Part shown: positions 35,732 to 46,124 of the stretch, piece after piece
How the letters are laid out: the number at the start of each line of letters is the position of its first letter
How positions within the stretch are numbered: position 1 is the stretch's first letter
Assembly (NCBI RefSeq): GCF_023159225.1
Contig: NC_063168.1
Coordinates: forward strand, 50,485,776 to 50,549,775
Length of the DNA: 64,000 bases
Direction: 5' to 3'
From: Perognathus longimembris pacificus
Taxonomy: Eukaryota > Chordata > Mammalia > Rodentia > Heteromyidae
The notes under the pieces: generated by a model
The model's input: only the letters and a program-made list of their open reading frames with translations
Databases searched by the model: none
What the model was told of the DNA's origin: nothing
Made by a program: the position numbers and the translations under genes

Positions 35732-35800
35732 GATAAATGTATCTCAGTAGTAGAATGTTGTCCTGACATACTTGGGGCTCTGAGTTTGATCCCAAGTATC
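35732..35800 (+). mobile_element. ID-like tRNA-derived monomer, sense
   Basis: ATGTATCTCAGTAGTAGAAT is A-box-like and CTGAGTTTGATCCCAAG is B-box-like. It is a short single unit without a 7SL head or Geo module. Confidence 0.55.
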
Positions 35801-35804
35801 AAAA

Positions 35805-36790
35805 ACTCTTCATGATAATTCCAGAAAGTAATTATTATACTCCTTTGCACAGCTGAAGAAAGTGAGGTTTAGATGTGCGCTCAATGATCTGAACAAAAGT
35901 TGTCAGATTCCTAACATCTTTCTACTGCCCTCTACTGACTTCAGCTCCATAAATATGTCTTTACTGCAGCAGGTTTGCATTTTAACAACTACATTATTAT
36001 TAATAACAGTTGGTACTTATTAATTGCTAACCCTATATGTGTCACAGTTCTATGTCTTTTAGGTGCCTTAAGTTGACCCAATGTACAGATTGTTTGAAAT
36101 AACCTACTTTATCCAATATATACTTTGATGGGAGTGATTGAAGATGATGAAAACAACAGAAAACTGCAGTATGAGGGCAGAACAGTGATTTGGTGGCTCT
36201 CATGGGATAACAGGACATTGGATTCTGAATGGAGTTCAAACACACACAGATTCACAATTTTGCCCTGAACTGTTGTGAGTGTAATGAGGAATTAACAAAG
36301 CTCATTAATCAATCAGTCATATCAATTTTGTAGTCATACCCATCCTGATAAATACAGATTTCCTAGAGTGAGACTATACAAGATTGCAAAAAAAAAAGTG
36401 TGTAGAAATCTCTTGTGGGTGATCTAGATCTGAGTTGCAATTAATGTCCTTTGTGAACTCAGTATCATGTTTTTAATTACTCACTATTCTGACCTTTAAT
36501 TCTTACTGACAAGATTTAAGAGGCTTGGGCAGTGTTCAATGAAAAGTCAAGCTGGCTAGACTAGTTCCTGTTTCAGTATTAGCTAAATAGTTTGTGAGGC
36601 CAAGTGCAAAATAAAAATGTGGAGCCTTTCACTCAACATTTATTAACATTTACACATTGGTAACAGGAGTTGTAAACAAAATCAGATTTTTAATCTCAGG
36701 TTGCACCCTCATCCAGCTATATATATTCTTGTAACTGAGAAGTTACAAGAAGTTACAGTCCACGGATATCCTATGTGCTTCAATTGTATA
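35805..36790. other. No recognised element
   Basis: About 1 kb with no repeat or gene identified. Confidence 0.4.
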
Positions 36791-36804
36791 AAAACAAACA
36801 TTAG

Positions 36805-36993
36805 GGGCTGGGGATATAGCCTAGCGGCAAGAGTGCCTGCCTCGGATACACGAGGCCCTAGGTTCGATTCCCCAGCACCACATATACAGAAAACGGCCAG
36901 AAGCGGCGCTGTGGCTCAAGTGGCAGAGTGCTAGCCTTGAGCGGGAAGAAGCCAGGGGCAGTGCTCAGGCCCTGAGTCCAAGGCCCAGGACTG

Positions 36994-37029
<36 letters not shown>
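36805..37029 (+). mobile_element. Youngest-looking IDL-Geo SINE, sense, 34-A tail, perfect TSD
   Basis: A complete dimer. The left monomer has TAGCCTAGCGGCAAGAG and GGTTCGATTCC (A- and B-box-like). The right monomer has GTGGCTCAAGTGGCAGAG and GAGTCCAAGG. The tail is about 34 A. AAAACAAACATTAG repeats exactly at 36791-36804 and 37026-37039. It retains many CpGs (GGCGCTG, GCGGGAAG). Long tail, intact TSD and CpGs all point to a recent insertion. Confidence 0.95.
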
Positions 37030-37030
<1 letters not shown>

Positions 37031-37044
37031 AAACATTAGATTTT

Positions 37045-37825
37045 AGGTCCAGAGGCCATCTGTAAATGTGTGTTGGAATCTTACCATCTATATCCTCTGA
37101 CCGTCTTTGAGATTATTGGATGCAGGAATTCCTTTTAATTAACTGCATTACTTTTCTTCTGTCCTGTTCTTTGAGACAGTTTATCATATTGGGGGATCTG
37201 GCTTAATGGAACGTTCCTTCCTGATAGGCAGGAATCCCCTAATCCACGAAGCTGAACATCAAGAAAAATGGATTGCTGATCATGTAAAACCTTCCACTCC
37301 CTTAAATTTTGCTGAGCACCAGGTTCTGGTTTCAGAGCCCATGCTATTCACTGCAATTAGCTGTGAGTTACAGTTCTCATTGCTTAATTCAATGGCTACT
37401 TTCCAGGTGACCCCTGCAGTAATAAAATATTCCTGTTGACTTCAAAGCTAATTTAGAGTAGAAGTGCACTTGGGTTACTAATCAGAACAGAGATTGGGGG
37501 ATGAGAGGAAAAAGCCATAAAGAAAGACTCCATATTGAAAACCCCTCTAGAGACACATACTGTGTCCAATTTATTTAAAATAATTACTTTCCTGAATCTG
37601 TTTCTAACTGATTTTGTTTAAATATGGCAAGGTACAAAATTACAAAATTACCTAGTGCCTAATTACAGTTCAGTGACTTGAATTGTATAACACCTCTAGT
37701 TGTTTAATCAGTAGTCAACTTACTTCTCAACTTGATTATATATTTTTCAAGTAGAGTTTAGAATAACTTGTTTTCATTGTAAGGTAAAATGTTAGAATTG
37801 AGTTGCATAGGAGGTCATTTCTTTC
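37045..37825. other. No recognised element
   Basis: About 780 bp. A 77-codon open stretch at 37206-37439 has no similarity that I recognise and no supporting gene context. Confidence 0.4.
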
Positions 37826-37829
37826 TTTC

Positions 37830-38025
37830 TTATAACATTTATTTTTATTGTAAATGTGATGTGCAGAGGGGTTACAGTTATATAGATTAGGTAATGAGTA
37901 CATTTCTTTTTGAACAATATCACCTCTTCCCTTGCTTTCTCCAATTTTTCCCTCACTGACCCCCTCCCCCACAAGTTGAATAGTTCATTTTCAACACAGT
38001 ATCTAGTGAGTATCACCGCTGAATT
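37830..38025 (-). mobile_element. L1 3' UTR of an older subfamily, antisense
   Basis: TTATTTTTATTGTAAATGTG, GAGGGGTTACAGTTATATAG, GGTAATGAGTACATTTC, a C/T-rich block, then CACAAGTTGAATAGTTCATT. Same order as the young type but consistently different bases, as at 41.2 kb and (reversed) 62.4 kb. Confidence 0.8.
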
Positions 38026-38029
38026 AGTT

Positions 38030-38640
38030 CAGCCTTTGTCACACTATTTCAGTGCTTCCCTCATTTGCTTCTGTGTCTGATCAAGAAACAGACATAGAAT
38101 TTGATGCATCCCCTCAAATAACATTCTGTGATAAATATCTTGGTAAGATGACGGCTTCCCAGTTCCTCTTTTCTAAGCAACTGACTAAGCACTAATGGGA
38201 AAGAACAGAATTCAGAACAAATGGGATGGTCTGCTTTGACATGAACTAAGAATTACCCGAATTTAGCTCTTTACTGATTATAGAGAATAAAATAGTAAAG
38301 AACATATGTAATACACATCTCACTGTTGGGAGTTATTGACAACAAACAAATAGTTCTTTCTTGGATGCACACAATAGCTTCATGGAGGAGGGGAGGCAAG
38401 TGTTGAATTGGCTCTTTAAGCTTGCATAGATTCTCTTTGGATCAGCAGAGGACAGAAAAAGGAAAAAGAAGAGAGGTTTGTCTGTTTCAGTTTTGTTTCT
38501 TTGTTTTGTTTTATTTTGTCCTACCCATTCACTGAGAGTAGCTAACTTCCCCAACAGTGTTTATAATGATGATGGGCATATAATCTAAGGCAATTAGCAT
38601 GGAAATTTGAGTTTTCAGCAGTACTTCTGTGAGTTATTAA
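38030..38640. other. No recognised element
   Basis: About 600 bp with nothing identifiable. Confidence 0.4.
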
Positions 38641-38689
38641 TTTACTTACTTCCTTCCCTCCCTCTCTGCCTTCCTTCATCTTCCTTCCT

Positions 38690-39025
38690 GTTACTACTAG
38701 AGAACAAATTTGGAGCCTTGTCCTTACTAGGCAGGAACTCCCCTGATTATGCTATATACATCCAGCCTCCTTTTCTATTTAGTTATTTTGTATGTAGGGT
38801 ATTGTTTCATGGCTGGGTCAGCATGAGCTGTGATCCTTCTACTTATGTTTTGCCAGGTCACTTGTGATGACATACATGAACCTGCTCATTTTGCATCCTC
38901 TTTAGCTGAGGTGACAGGCATCACTGTGTTCAGGTATTGTCTTGGGAACTTTTCTGTCCAAGCAGTTCAATCCCCTAATTTCTGTCTCTCAGGAACCTAG
39001 AATTATAGGCTTAAGCCATCACACC
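38690..39025 (-). mobile_element. Two 7SL-like monomers, antisense, possibly with an ID-like unit
   Basis: 38690-38750 may be a reversed ID-like unit (CTTACTAGGCAGGAACTC). 38800-38915 and 38940-39025 are reversed 7SL-like units (TGAGCTGTGATCCTTC; AGAATTATAGGCTTAAGCC). The arrangement parallels 17.34-17.78 kb. Confidence 0.45.
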
Positions 39026-39166
39026 TGGCTGAGGTATTATTTCTTTCTGTGTTATCATGCTTTCTGAAAAAAAAGTGGTATATTTTCCCCAGCGTTTAGC
39101 ATATAGGTAGTTATTTTTCAACTCAATTTTACTTGGTTTTTGTGGGAAGAACATTTGTCCTTTTCT

Positions 39167-39402
39167 TTTATTTTTTCTTTTCTTTTTTTTTTCTTTTTTT
39201 TTTTTTTTTTTTTTGGCCAGTCCTTGGCCTTGGACTCAGGGCCTGAGCACTGTCCCTGGCTTCCTTTTGCTCAAGGCTAGCACTCTGCCACTTGAGCCAC
39301 AGTGCCACTTCTGGCCATTTTCTGTATATGTGGTGCTGGGGAATCGAACCCAGGGCCTCATGTATACGAGGCAAGCTCTCTTGCCACTAGGCCATATCCC
39401 CA
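39167..39402 (-). mobile_element. IDL-Geo SINE, antisense, with 16-bp TSD
   Basis: A long, C-interrupted T tail (39167-39214), then the reversed right and left monomers with AATCGAACC and GGCCATATCCCC. ACATTTGTCCTTTTCT (39151-39166) and ACACTTGTCCTTTTCT (39403-39418) flank it with one mismatch. Confidence 0.93.
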
Positions 39403-39419
39403 ACACTTGTCCTTTTCTA

Positions 39420-40060
39420 TTCTTAATGGTGTTAGTGACCCATTCATGGCCAGACAGGATCCTAAGACCTCACAGGTAATGTACACTGAGCAGTGTGTGA
39501 GGAAGAGTTAAGGATGGGAAGGTTAGGGGTTCTACGTAGCTAATGCAATGAGAAACACTGGTCCCTGCCAGAATTTTTCTTGCTGCCAGAATGATTCTGA
39601 ATCTGTAGCCTCAGCAGCACAGATCAAGTAGATGAACTTTAGGGGAACAAGGGATTTTACATTTGTAATGTCAGCAAGGGAAAATGGGAGTCATAAAGTT
39701 CCTACTTGTCATTAGTGTCACTTTTCTAGCCAACTTCAGTAATATGGCTGAGTCCATCTCCTAGGATAATTAAGAGTCTTGCTTGCTATTGGATGTTACA
39801 GTTAAATGCTTTATTCTTTAAGATGGCTGATGTTGCAAAAAAGCCCGCAGGATTGGAGGATGGTAGATCATTGTGCAATGATTATGATCAGTAGTCATGA
39901 CCAACATGACTATTGTGGTAAGAGTGTAAGAGTTTGGGCTCCCTAAAGATTCAAGGTCATTTGATGCATCTCAGTTATCTATTAAACAAAGTAAGCTGTC
40001 CAATTAAGACGCTCTGAGAATTTTTAAAAAATTATCTGTAAGTGGTTATACAGAGGAGAT
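39420..40060. other. No recognised element
   Basis: About 640 bp with no identifiable repeat or gene. Confidence 0.4.
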
Positions 40061-40079
40061 ATCATTCAACAAGCACATG

Positions 40080-40270
40080 CCTTGGTAGCCACAAATAGTG
40101 AGCATTCCTATAATCTCAGCTAAGTAGGAGGTGAAGATAGGACTGTACTCCAAAGAGATTATACTTGAAAAATAAACTAGCAAAGATATTGCAAGTGTGG
40201 CATAGACGCTAGAACATTTGTCTAGAACACATGAAGCCCTGAGTTCAGATATCAGATTATTAACCTAAAA
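40080..40270 (+). mobile_element. Old 7SL-tRNA composite SINE, sense
   Basis: A 7SL-like head (TAATCTCAGCTAAGTAGGAG), a linker, then a tRNA-like unit with GTGTGGCATAGACGCTAG and CTGAGTTCAGATATC. Strongly decayed. Confidence 0.55.
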
Positions 40271-40274
40271 AAGT

Positions 40275-41185
40275 CAAAACAAAAGGAAAGGAAATCACAG
40301 GGCTGACTATTGGATTTGTGTTTCTATCTCAGCATTTCCGTCATTCTGCATGTTCTCTAAGGAAAGCTCCCAGTCTTCTCAAGGCCTCAAATTCCTATCC
40401 TACAACGGAGTGAATATGCCCAGACAGTGCTGCATATTGATAACTGAATATATGGGATTTGATGATGAAGTGTTTCATTAAATGGACAACTATTTCTCCT
40501 CATTTGAATAATAACTTGAGATCCTCTGTGTAACTAACTGAGGCAGTAAGAGTAGGAGATTTTAACCCTTTGTGTGCTAGGAAATAAGAGTTCTAGTTCG
40601 GTGTCACTTCTACTTTGGACAAGTCATTCACTTAAATTCATCTTTCTTTTTTGTGCTCTCTCATGTGTTAGCCATTTGACATACTTTACCTAAATCACAT
40701 GATCATCTGATACTTCAGTTTTCAGCCTTAATACAAGGGCCCATACTAAAGAGGACTCAGGCTCTAGGCTGCCTCAGTAACCAGTGGGATGGAAAGGTAA
40801 TACCATCACCATAATACTCCAGGTGCAAAGTGATGGACTCTGCTTCTGTAGTAACTCCTGGATGCACCATAACGTTCTATTATTCTACCTGGAGAATGCT
40901 GGAGCCTTGGTTGTTGTCAGTTTTCTTCATTGTGACTCTACCCACCTGAAACAGTTTTAAAATAAACTCAAACAATAAAAATAAAAGAAATAAAAATAAA
41001 ATAAAAAGCAAAATTGAACACTTGTGAAAAAAGATAATATTTTATCCAGTTAGTGCTTAGCTATAGATAAAAGACTTCCTTCTTATTGAGTTTAAGTAAC
41101 TACATTTCACAGTACACATTTTACCCTTCACAATTATGAAAAGCATTATTCTACTCTACAAAGCTTATGAACTCTATGAACTTTA
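40275..41185. other. No recognised element
   Basis: About 900 bp, with an A-rich AATAAAAATAAAAG-type stretch near 40965-41010. No gene seen. Confidence 0.4.
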
Positions 41186-41189
41186 ACAA

Positions 41190-41335
41190 TAAAACTATGT
41201 TTTTCCAGATTAGGTGATACATACATTTCTTTCCTTTTGTTTAGTATCAGCTGTTCCCTCCTTCTCTCTCATTCCCTCTCTCCCATCACTGCTGTTGAAT
41301 TGCTTAGTTCACTTTCATCTATGTCTAATGTAGCT
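41190..41335 (-). mobile_element. L1 3' UTR of an older subfamily, antisense
   Basis: AGATTAGGTGATACATACAT, CAGCTGTTCCCTCC, a C/T-rich block and CTTAGTTCACTTTCATCTAT follow the order of 37.83-38.03 kb. Confidence 0.65.
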
Positions 41336-41750
41336 GATGGGCCCCTCTGCTCTATATTTTTTCCTGCTCTGTTTCCATTCATTCTGTGCCCTCCTCCCAG
41401 CTTCCCTCAGATGTACTTGGACATACCCCATATATGAGGTAAGGAAATAGAGAGTCATCTAAAAATAATGAGAGAATTTCAGAAGAGATACTTTGTTCCT
41501 TTATCTTTGGGGTTCTTTTGAGTCTGTACATGTGAAGAGGTGCTTGGGTCTTACAACTTGGTGCTTTTCTCCCAAGACTGTCCTTTTTTGGTATCTTGAG
41601 CCCTGTTTACTTTGTTATATCTCACTGCATTTTAAATCTAGATAGAGGATTTCTTAAGAAAGATTTTTAATGATTTTTCAGCTTTCTAACCTTTCTTTCA
41701 TGCTATTGCCCATATTCTGGCTGTGCTTCCTCTTCTTCCATCTCTCTTCT
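41336..41750. other. No recognised element
   Basis: About 400 bp, pyrimidine-rich in places, with nothing identifiable. Confidence 0.4.
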
Positions 41751-41831
41751 GTTCTCAGTCTTTCCCTCCCTCCCGCTTTTCCTCTCACCCTCTTTCACCC
41801 TTCTTCCCACCCTGTCTTTCTCCCTTCCTCC

Positions 41832-41833
<2 letters not shown>

Positions 41834-41894
<61 letters not shown>
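41834..41894. repeat. Compound (CT)n(CA)n microsatellite
   Basis: About 14 CT units followed by about 16 CA units. Confidence 0.95.
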
Positions 41895-41898
<4 letters not shown>

Positions 41899-41899
41899 T

Positions 41900-42505
41900 C
41901 CTTAGCCCCACACAGTCTACTGAAGCTGACTTGATTAAGAACTCTCTTCACTCATTCTTAGAATACAATTGAAATGAGAAAAGGAATCCATTGGGAGAGG
42001 GGGAGAGGCCTTTGCTGAATGACTCAGGAGCTAGAACAGGTTAACACAACCAACTCTGATCACTTAAAAAATGACAGTATTTTCATCAACTATGCTCTCA
42101 TCCATGGGATGCTTAATTAGGACTATATGTGTTTTATGTACTCTATTAAGAAGCAAATGTCTTGTTAAAAGAACTCATTGATTCCACTCATGCTTGTAGC
42201 CTCTTGCAATGTCCACAAGAAATTGAGTATCTTTCGTGGAGGTCGTTCTACTCTTCTTTTCCAATTCAATGCATTGTGTCCTTTTCTACTAATGTCTCAT
42301 GGTTGTACACATCAGAGTAGTTGAGGGTTTGGGGATGCTAAAATGTGGAAAAGTGTCAAAAATTGTAGCATTATTCTAAAATTACTCAGATTTCTAAACT
42401 TTTCAGGTAGACAGGGAATAGTTTTGCCATGCATTTCCATTTTTTTTTTTTTTTGGATGCAGTTAGGTAAGAGGAATCCACGTTGTATGTGTGAGTCCAC
42501 AGGCA
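41900..42505. other. No recognised element
   Basis: About 600 bp with no repeat or gene identified, apart from a T run at 42441-42455. Confidence 0.4.
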
Positions 42506-42510
42506 CTTAA

Positions 42511-42840
42511 CTTTTTTAAATTTATTGTTAAAGTGATATATACAGAGAGGTTACAGTTTCATATGTAAGGCAGTGAGTACATTTCTTATCCAATCTGTTA
42601 CCTCCTCCCTCATTCCCCCTTCTCCCCACTTCCTTTCCTTCCATGAGTTGTACAGTTGGTTTACACCATATAGTTTTATAAGTATTGCTTTTGGATTGGT
42701 TTGTCTTTTTATCCTTTGTCTCTCAATTTTGGTAGTCCTTTTCTCTTCCCTAGTTCCAATACACATATATACAATATTCAGGGCACTAAAATCAGTTACA
42801 GTGATATCAGGAGTAAAACCAGGGAAAAAGAAAGACAAAA
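42511..42840 (-). mobile_element. L1 3' UTR, antisense, about 330 bp
   Basis: TTTATTGTTAAAGTGATATA, GGTTACAGTTTCATATGTAA, GTTACCTCCTCCCTCATTCC, GTTGTACAGTTGGTTTACAC and the GGTAGTCCTTTTCTCTTCCC block. It closely mirrors the sense copy at 9.96-10.3 kb, so both belong to one subfamily. Confidence 0.88.
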
Positions 42841-42854
42841 CAAAAAGGGCATAA

Positions 42855-43230
42855 TTTCAATCTTTTAAATGTAAGATTTCCTACTTTGTCTCTTCTTGGA
42901 TTGAATGCGTCAACATTCTCCTTTTGGTAATTCTTCCCTTTGGTATCTGTTCAAAACAGATACTTTTGACAATAGGAGCACTAGACAGAGGTTCATTATT
43001 TGTGCTTATTTGAAAACAAAAAATAAATTTGGCTGGCAGACCAATCCTTGGACTTTTCTTTGTTCCTTCCTAATTTTCTTGTGACTGAAAAACTTACTTT
43101 ACAAATTACATAAGAATGCTTCTGAGGAAATTATCTTTGTATGAGTCTTTGTATCAGTCCTGTTAACATACTTAAGTATAAAGTTGAATTGCCATAAACT
43201 ATTATGTCTTTCATCTTTGATATAGTAATT
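42855..43230. other. No recognised element
   Basis: About 370 bp. This is the flank into which the solo LTR inserted. Confidence 0.4.
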
Positions 43231-43236
43231 ACTCAT

Positions 43237-43786
43237 TGTCGGGCTCCGGTCGCCTCCCCTGGCTCGGGGACTAAGGCTCTGCTATGCTTCTAACAGCTCC
43301 CTTTCTCACCCTCTCCCCTGGTCACCCAACCCGCAGGTAAGGCCAGGGTGGAGTGGGGGAGTCAGCACGGACCTCAAGTACACGCGGCTGAACGAGAACG
43401 CTTACCTCCCTCCTTACCCTTGAAGAAAGCCAGGCATATGCGGATCTCGGAGTTGCTTCAAGAGCAATCTGATTTATTATGGCGGGGGCAAGGACTAATG
43501 ATAGGAAGAGAAGAGAGAAGGCGAACAGCCAGGACGCTGATAGGCTGCGAGCTTGTCATATGACCCCCTCATGAGCTAACGTCATTCGCCGCACCAGGGA
43601 GAGACTGGGGGCGCATGGGCTGGCGAGAAAGTTGGGGGCTGTTTGCAAAGCCGGTTCTTCTGGTTCCGGACACAGAGAATTGTGGCCTGCTTCCGCATTC
43701 CCCAGGGCTGGGGGAAGGGCGGCGTCTCGGGTGCCCTCTCCAATGCCCTTCACCTGAAGTCCATAAGGCTGAATGAACCCCCAACA
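43237..43786 (-). mobile_element. Solo LTR of an endogenous retrovirus, 550 bp, 6-bp TSD
   Basis: On the reverse strand the element starts TGTTGGGG and ends CCCGACA, the paired TG...CA termini of an LTR. ACTCAT occurs exactly at 43231-43236 and 43787-43792. A polyadenylation signal AATAAA lies on the reverse strand at 43473-43478, with a pyrimidine-rich U5-like part after it. It is strikingly GC- and CpG-rich (over twenty CpGs) against an AT-rich background. No primer-binding site, coding region or second LTR adjoins it, so it is a solo LTR left by recombination. A 6-bp TSD is usual for class II (ERVK/IAP-type) elements, so that class is favoured. Confidence 0.9.
43473..43478 (-). terminator. 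LTR polyadenylation signal AATAAA
   Basis: The reverse strand reads CATAATAAATCAG inside the solo LTR. The position, about 310 bp from the LTR start and 235 bp from its end, fits an R-region signal. No separate TATA box is clear upstream. Confidence 0.7.
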
Positions 43787-43794
43787 ACTCATAA

Positions 43795-44360
43795 GGGAGA
43801 AAGAAAGTATATTTTAGCTATAAATAATGTACAGAAAACAGTATTCAATGCATGGAAAAAAGCACAGAGGGGATCAACTGTACTGATCCAACTGTCAGTA
43901 ACCAATAAGAGCCTATCTTAATTATATATAATGTAATATATACTCTATAATATATAATAATAAATAAATAAAACAAAATAATATAAATGGAAGTTTTGTC
44001 TTTATAGCTTTTATTATTAAAGTTTTGTTACCTCTATGTTGAGATTTAATGCTGTCATATTTCATTTCTTATAATGCTAATTAATTTCTCTAAATTGTTA
44101 AACGTGGTAAGAAATGTATGTTTTTCTCCTGTCACTCTAGCATTGCAGAAAACATATAGCTATTGTACAGTTACATTAGTGTGTTTGGCTATAGAACTCT
44201 GAGATGCAGGAAGAAGAAAAGAAATCAGAGCAAGAAAATAAAATCTTCCTCCTAGTTATTTTTTTGTATAATATCTAAATCTTAAAAATAATTTCTCACC
44301 AGAATTCAGAAGCACAGTTTAAGTGTTTATTATATTACTTATAACTGATTAAAATAATTT
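43795..44360. other. AT-rich, no recognised element
   Basis: 43920-43985 is ATAT/AATA-rich. The rest has nothing identifiable. Confidence 0.4.
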
Positions 44361-44790
44361 ACAATTCCACTCCTAGGCATTTATCCAAAAGATTACAAAC
44401 CAGGATACAATAAAGTCACCAGCAGAACCATATTTATTGCAGTACTGTTCACCATAGTGCATAGCAAGGGACATAGCTTGCAAGACACATAGAAAGCCCA
44501 CAGATGAAATGCTCAAATCTAGTCATAAAAGAAATGCGAATCAAAACAACATTGACATTCTACCTCACCCCAGTTAGAATGTCCATTATCAAGAAATCCA
44601 ATAACAACACATGCCTGTGGGAATGTGGCCAAAAGGGAATGCTACTACACTGTTGGAGGGAATATAAACTTGTTCAACCACTCTGGAAAGCAGTATGGAG
44701 GTTCCTCCAAAGACTAAACATAAGTCAAATGTTTTTTTATGGGAATACCATGAGTATGCTATCAAGGAAAAGAAAGTATTTTTGAAACAT
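44361..44790 (+). mobile_element. Rearranged ancient L1 ORF2 3' segments, sense
   Basis: 44361-44470 corresponds to a more 3' part of ORF2 (CAATTCCACTCCTAGGCATT, ATTGCAGTACTGTTCACC). 44490-44727 corresponds to a more 5' part (ATGCGAATCAAAACAAC, CACCCCAGTTAGAATGTCC, ACACTGTTGGAGGGAA). Both run on the plus strand but in the wrong order. Confidence 0.75.
44504..44785 (+). pseudogene. L1 ORF2p C-terminal remnant
   Basis: A 93-codon open stretch. The first 72 residues are L1 ORF2p-like: MKCSNLVIKEMRIKTTL, LTPVRMSIIKKS, a Cys/His-type block CLWECGQKGMLLHCWREYKL and QPLWKAVWRFLQRLNI. L1 normally has WRGCG-like spacing here, with CWECG-type cysteines conserved. After about residue 72 the frame leaves L1. 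It is a fossil and not a gene. Confidence 0.8.
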
Positions 44791-44791
44791 G

Positions 44792-45030
44792 GCTTTGGAG
44801 CCAGGTGCCAGGACTCATGCCTCTAGATTTAGCTACTCAGGAGGCTGAGACTTGCAGATCATAGTTTGAAGCCATCCCAGGCTGGAAAGTCTGTGAAACT
44901 TTCATTTGCAGTTAACTAACAAAAATTGGAAGTGAAGTTGTGGCTTAAGTGGTAGAGCACTAGCCTTGATGACACAAACTCAAGTACAGCATCCACGTCC
45001 TGAATTCAAGGCCCGGGACTAGCACCCCAA
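44792..45030 (+). mobile_element. 7SL-tRNA composite SINE, sense
   Basis: A GAGCCAGGTGCCAGGACTCA head, AGCTACTCAGGAGGCTGAG, a linker, then GTTGTGGCTTAAGTGGTAG and CTGAATTCAAGGCCC. It has inserted between two L1-derived stretches. Confidence 0.8.
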
Positions 45031-45314
45031 AACTTGCTTTGTGCAAAATGGAAATCCAGATGCAATAGGATTAAGTTGGATTTTTCTACCACATACAAAA
45101 AATAATTTTGAGTAAATATATAAATGTAAGGTATAAATCATGAAGAAAACATGTGAGATTGAGTAATGGTTATCTGATATTCACCAAAAGCAGAGGCAAC
45201 AAGAGCTAGAACAGATAAAGTTTGGTTGACTTGGACAAATTAAATGTATAAGCCACCAAATCTCTGATTGTGTACCATCTCATATCTTTGAATGTCTGCT
45301 GTAAAAAAGAAATG

Positions 45315-45360
45315 AAACCAAACCAAACCAAACAAGCAACAAGACCCCAAACCAAACAAC
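45315..45360. repeat. (CCAAA)n-like degenerate repeat
   Basis: AACCAAACCAAACCAAAC units inside the ancient L1, apparently a local expansion. Confidence 0.75.
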
Positions 45361-45611
45361 TAGACTCAGAAAATAACAGGTGTTGGTTAAGCTGTGGAAG
45401 AATTGGAACCCACAATGGATATTTTGGGTGGGAGTAAAGAATGATTCATTCACTATTAAAATGATATGTAGGTTACTTAAATATTAAAGATATGATTCAG
45501 CAATTCTCCTTCTGGATGTGTATAGATATCCAAATAAGGATCTCAAAGAGATATTTGTATACTCAAGTTCATAGCAGCAGTATTTACAACAGCTAGGAGG
45601 TACAAGTAAGC

Positions 45612-45720
45612 CAATGAGGGAGGAGGTAACAAACAGTACAAGAAATGTGTCCAATGCCTAACGTATGAAACTGTAACCTCTCTGTATATAAGTTTGACAA
45701 TAAAATTTTTTTTAAAAAGA
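45612..45720 (+). mobile_element. Ultra-short L1 3' tail, sense, nested in ancient L1
   Basis: CAATGAGGGAGGAGGTAAC, CCAATGCCTAACGTATGAAA, CTGTAACCTCTCTGTATATA, AATAAAATTTTTTTT, A-rich end. About 109 bp. No clear TSD. It is bounded on both sides by L1M sequence. Confidence 0.85.
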
Positions 45721-46124
45721 AATATTTGCTGGAGTATTTTAGACCTTCTTAAGAACAAGAATATTCTGAGACAGGCTACTTACTACACAGCTGAACTTTG
45801 GGCTCATTATGCTTACTAAAATAACCCTAACACCAAAAGACAAATAGCATATGATTCCACTACATATAGTATCTAAAGTAGTTAAGTTGACAGACACAGA
45901 TAGTAGAGCATTGAATGCCAGTGGCTTCAGGGAGGGGCTCATGGAAAGCTACTGTGTAATGAACATAATGTCTCAGTTTCACACAATGAAAACTTTCTCA
46001 AGGTTGGCGGCACAAAATATGTGAGTTTAGTTAATTTGACTGAACTGTACAGTTCCAAGTGGGTAAAATGGTGAATATTTTATATTAAGTGTATTTTCCA
46101 CTATTAAAACTACAAAATTAGAGA

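Larger units (their letters stand above)
45040..46120 (+). mobile_element. Ancient L1M-type L1, sense, ORF2 3' part to 3' end
   Basis: 45190-45600 carries ORF2 landmarks (GCAGAGGCAACAAGAGC, TGATTCAGCAATTCTCCTTC, GTTCATAGCAGCAGTATTTA). 45780-46120 is the typical L1M 3' UTR (CATATGATTCCACTACATAT, AGTAGTTAAGTTGACAGAC, TGAACTGTACAGTTCCAAG, GTGTATTTTCCACTATTAAA). A younger L1 tail (45612-45720) interrupts it. Confidence 0.8.

Noticed and set aside
36818..36872. tRNA-like A and B boxes suggesting a tRNA gene
   Set aside because: They are internal promoter motifs of the IDL-Geo SINE: A-tailed, TSD-flanked, no acceptor stem, and nine copies in the window.
39168..39374. Recurrent open frames with HEALGSIPQHHIYRKWPEVALWLKWQ-type residues at several loci
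   Set aside because: The same peptide appears wherever IDL-Geo occurs (also 60.8 and 61.8 kb); it is a chance frame of the SINE and not a gene family.
43348..43921. Open frames of 71-92 codons on both strands in a GC-rich segment, resembling a CpG-island exon
   Set aside because: The segment is an LTR with TG...CA ends and a 6-bp TSD. The frames come from the high GC content and do not resemble proteins.
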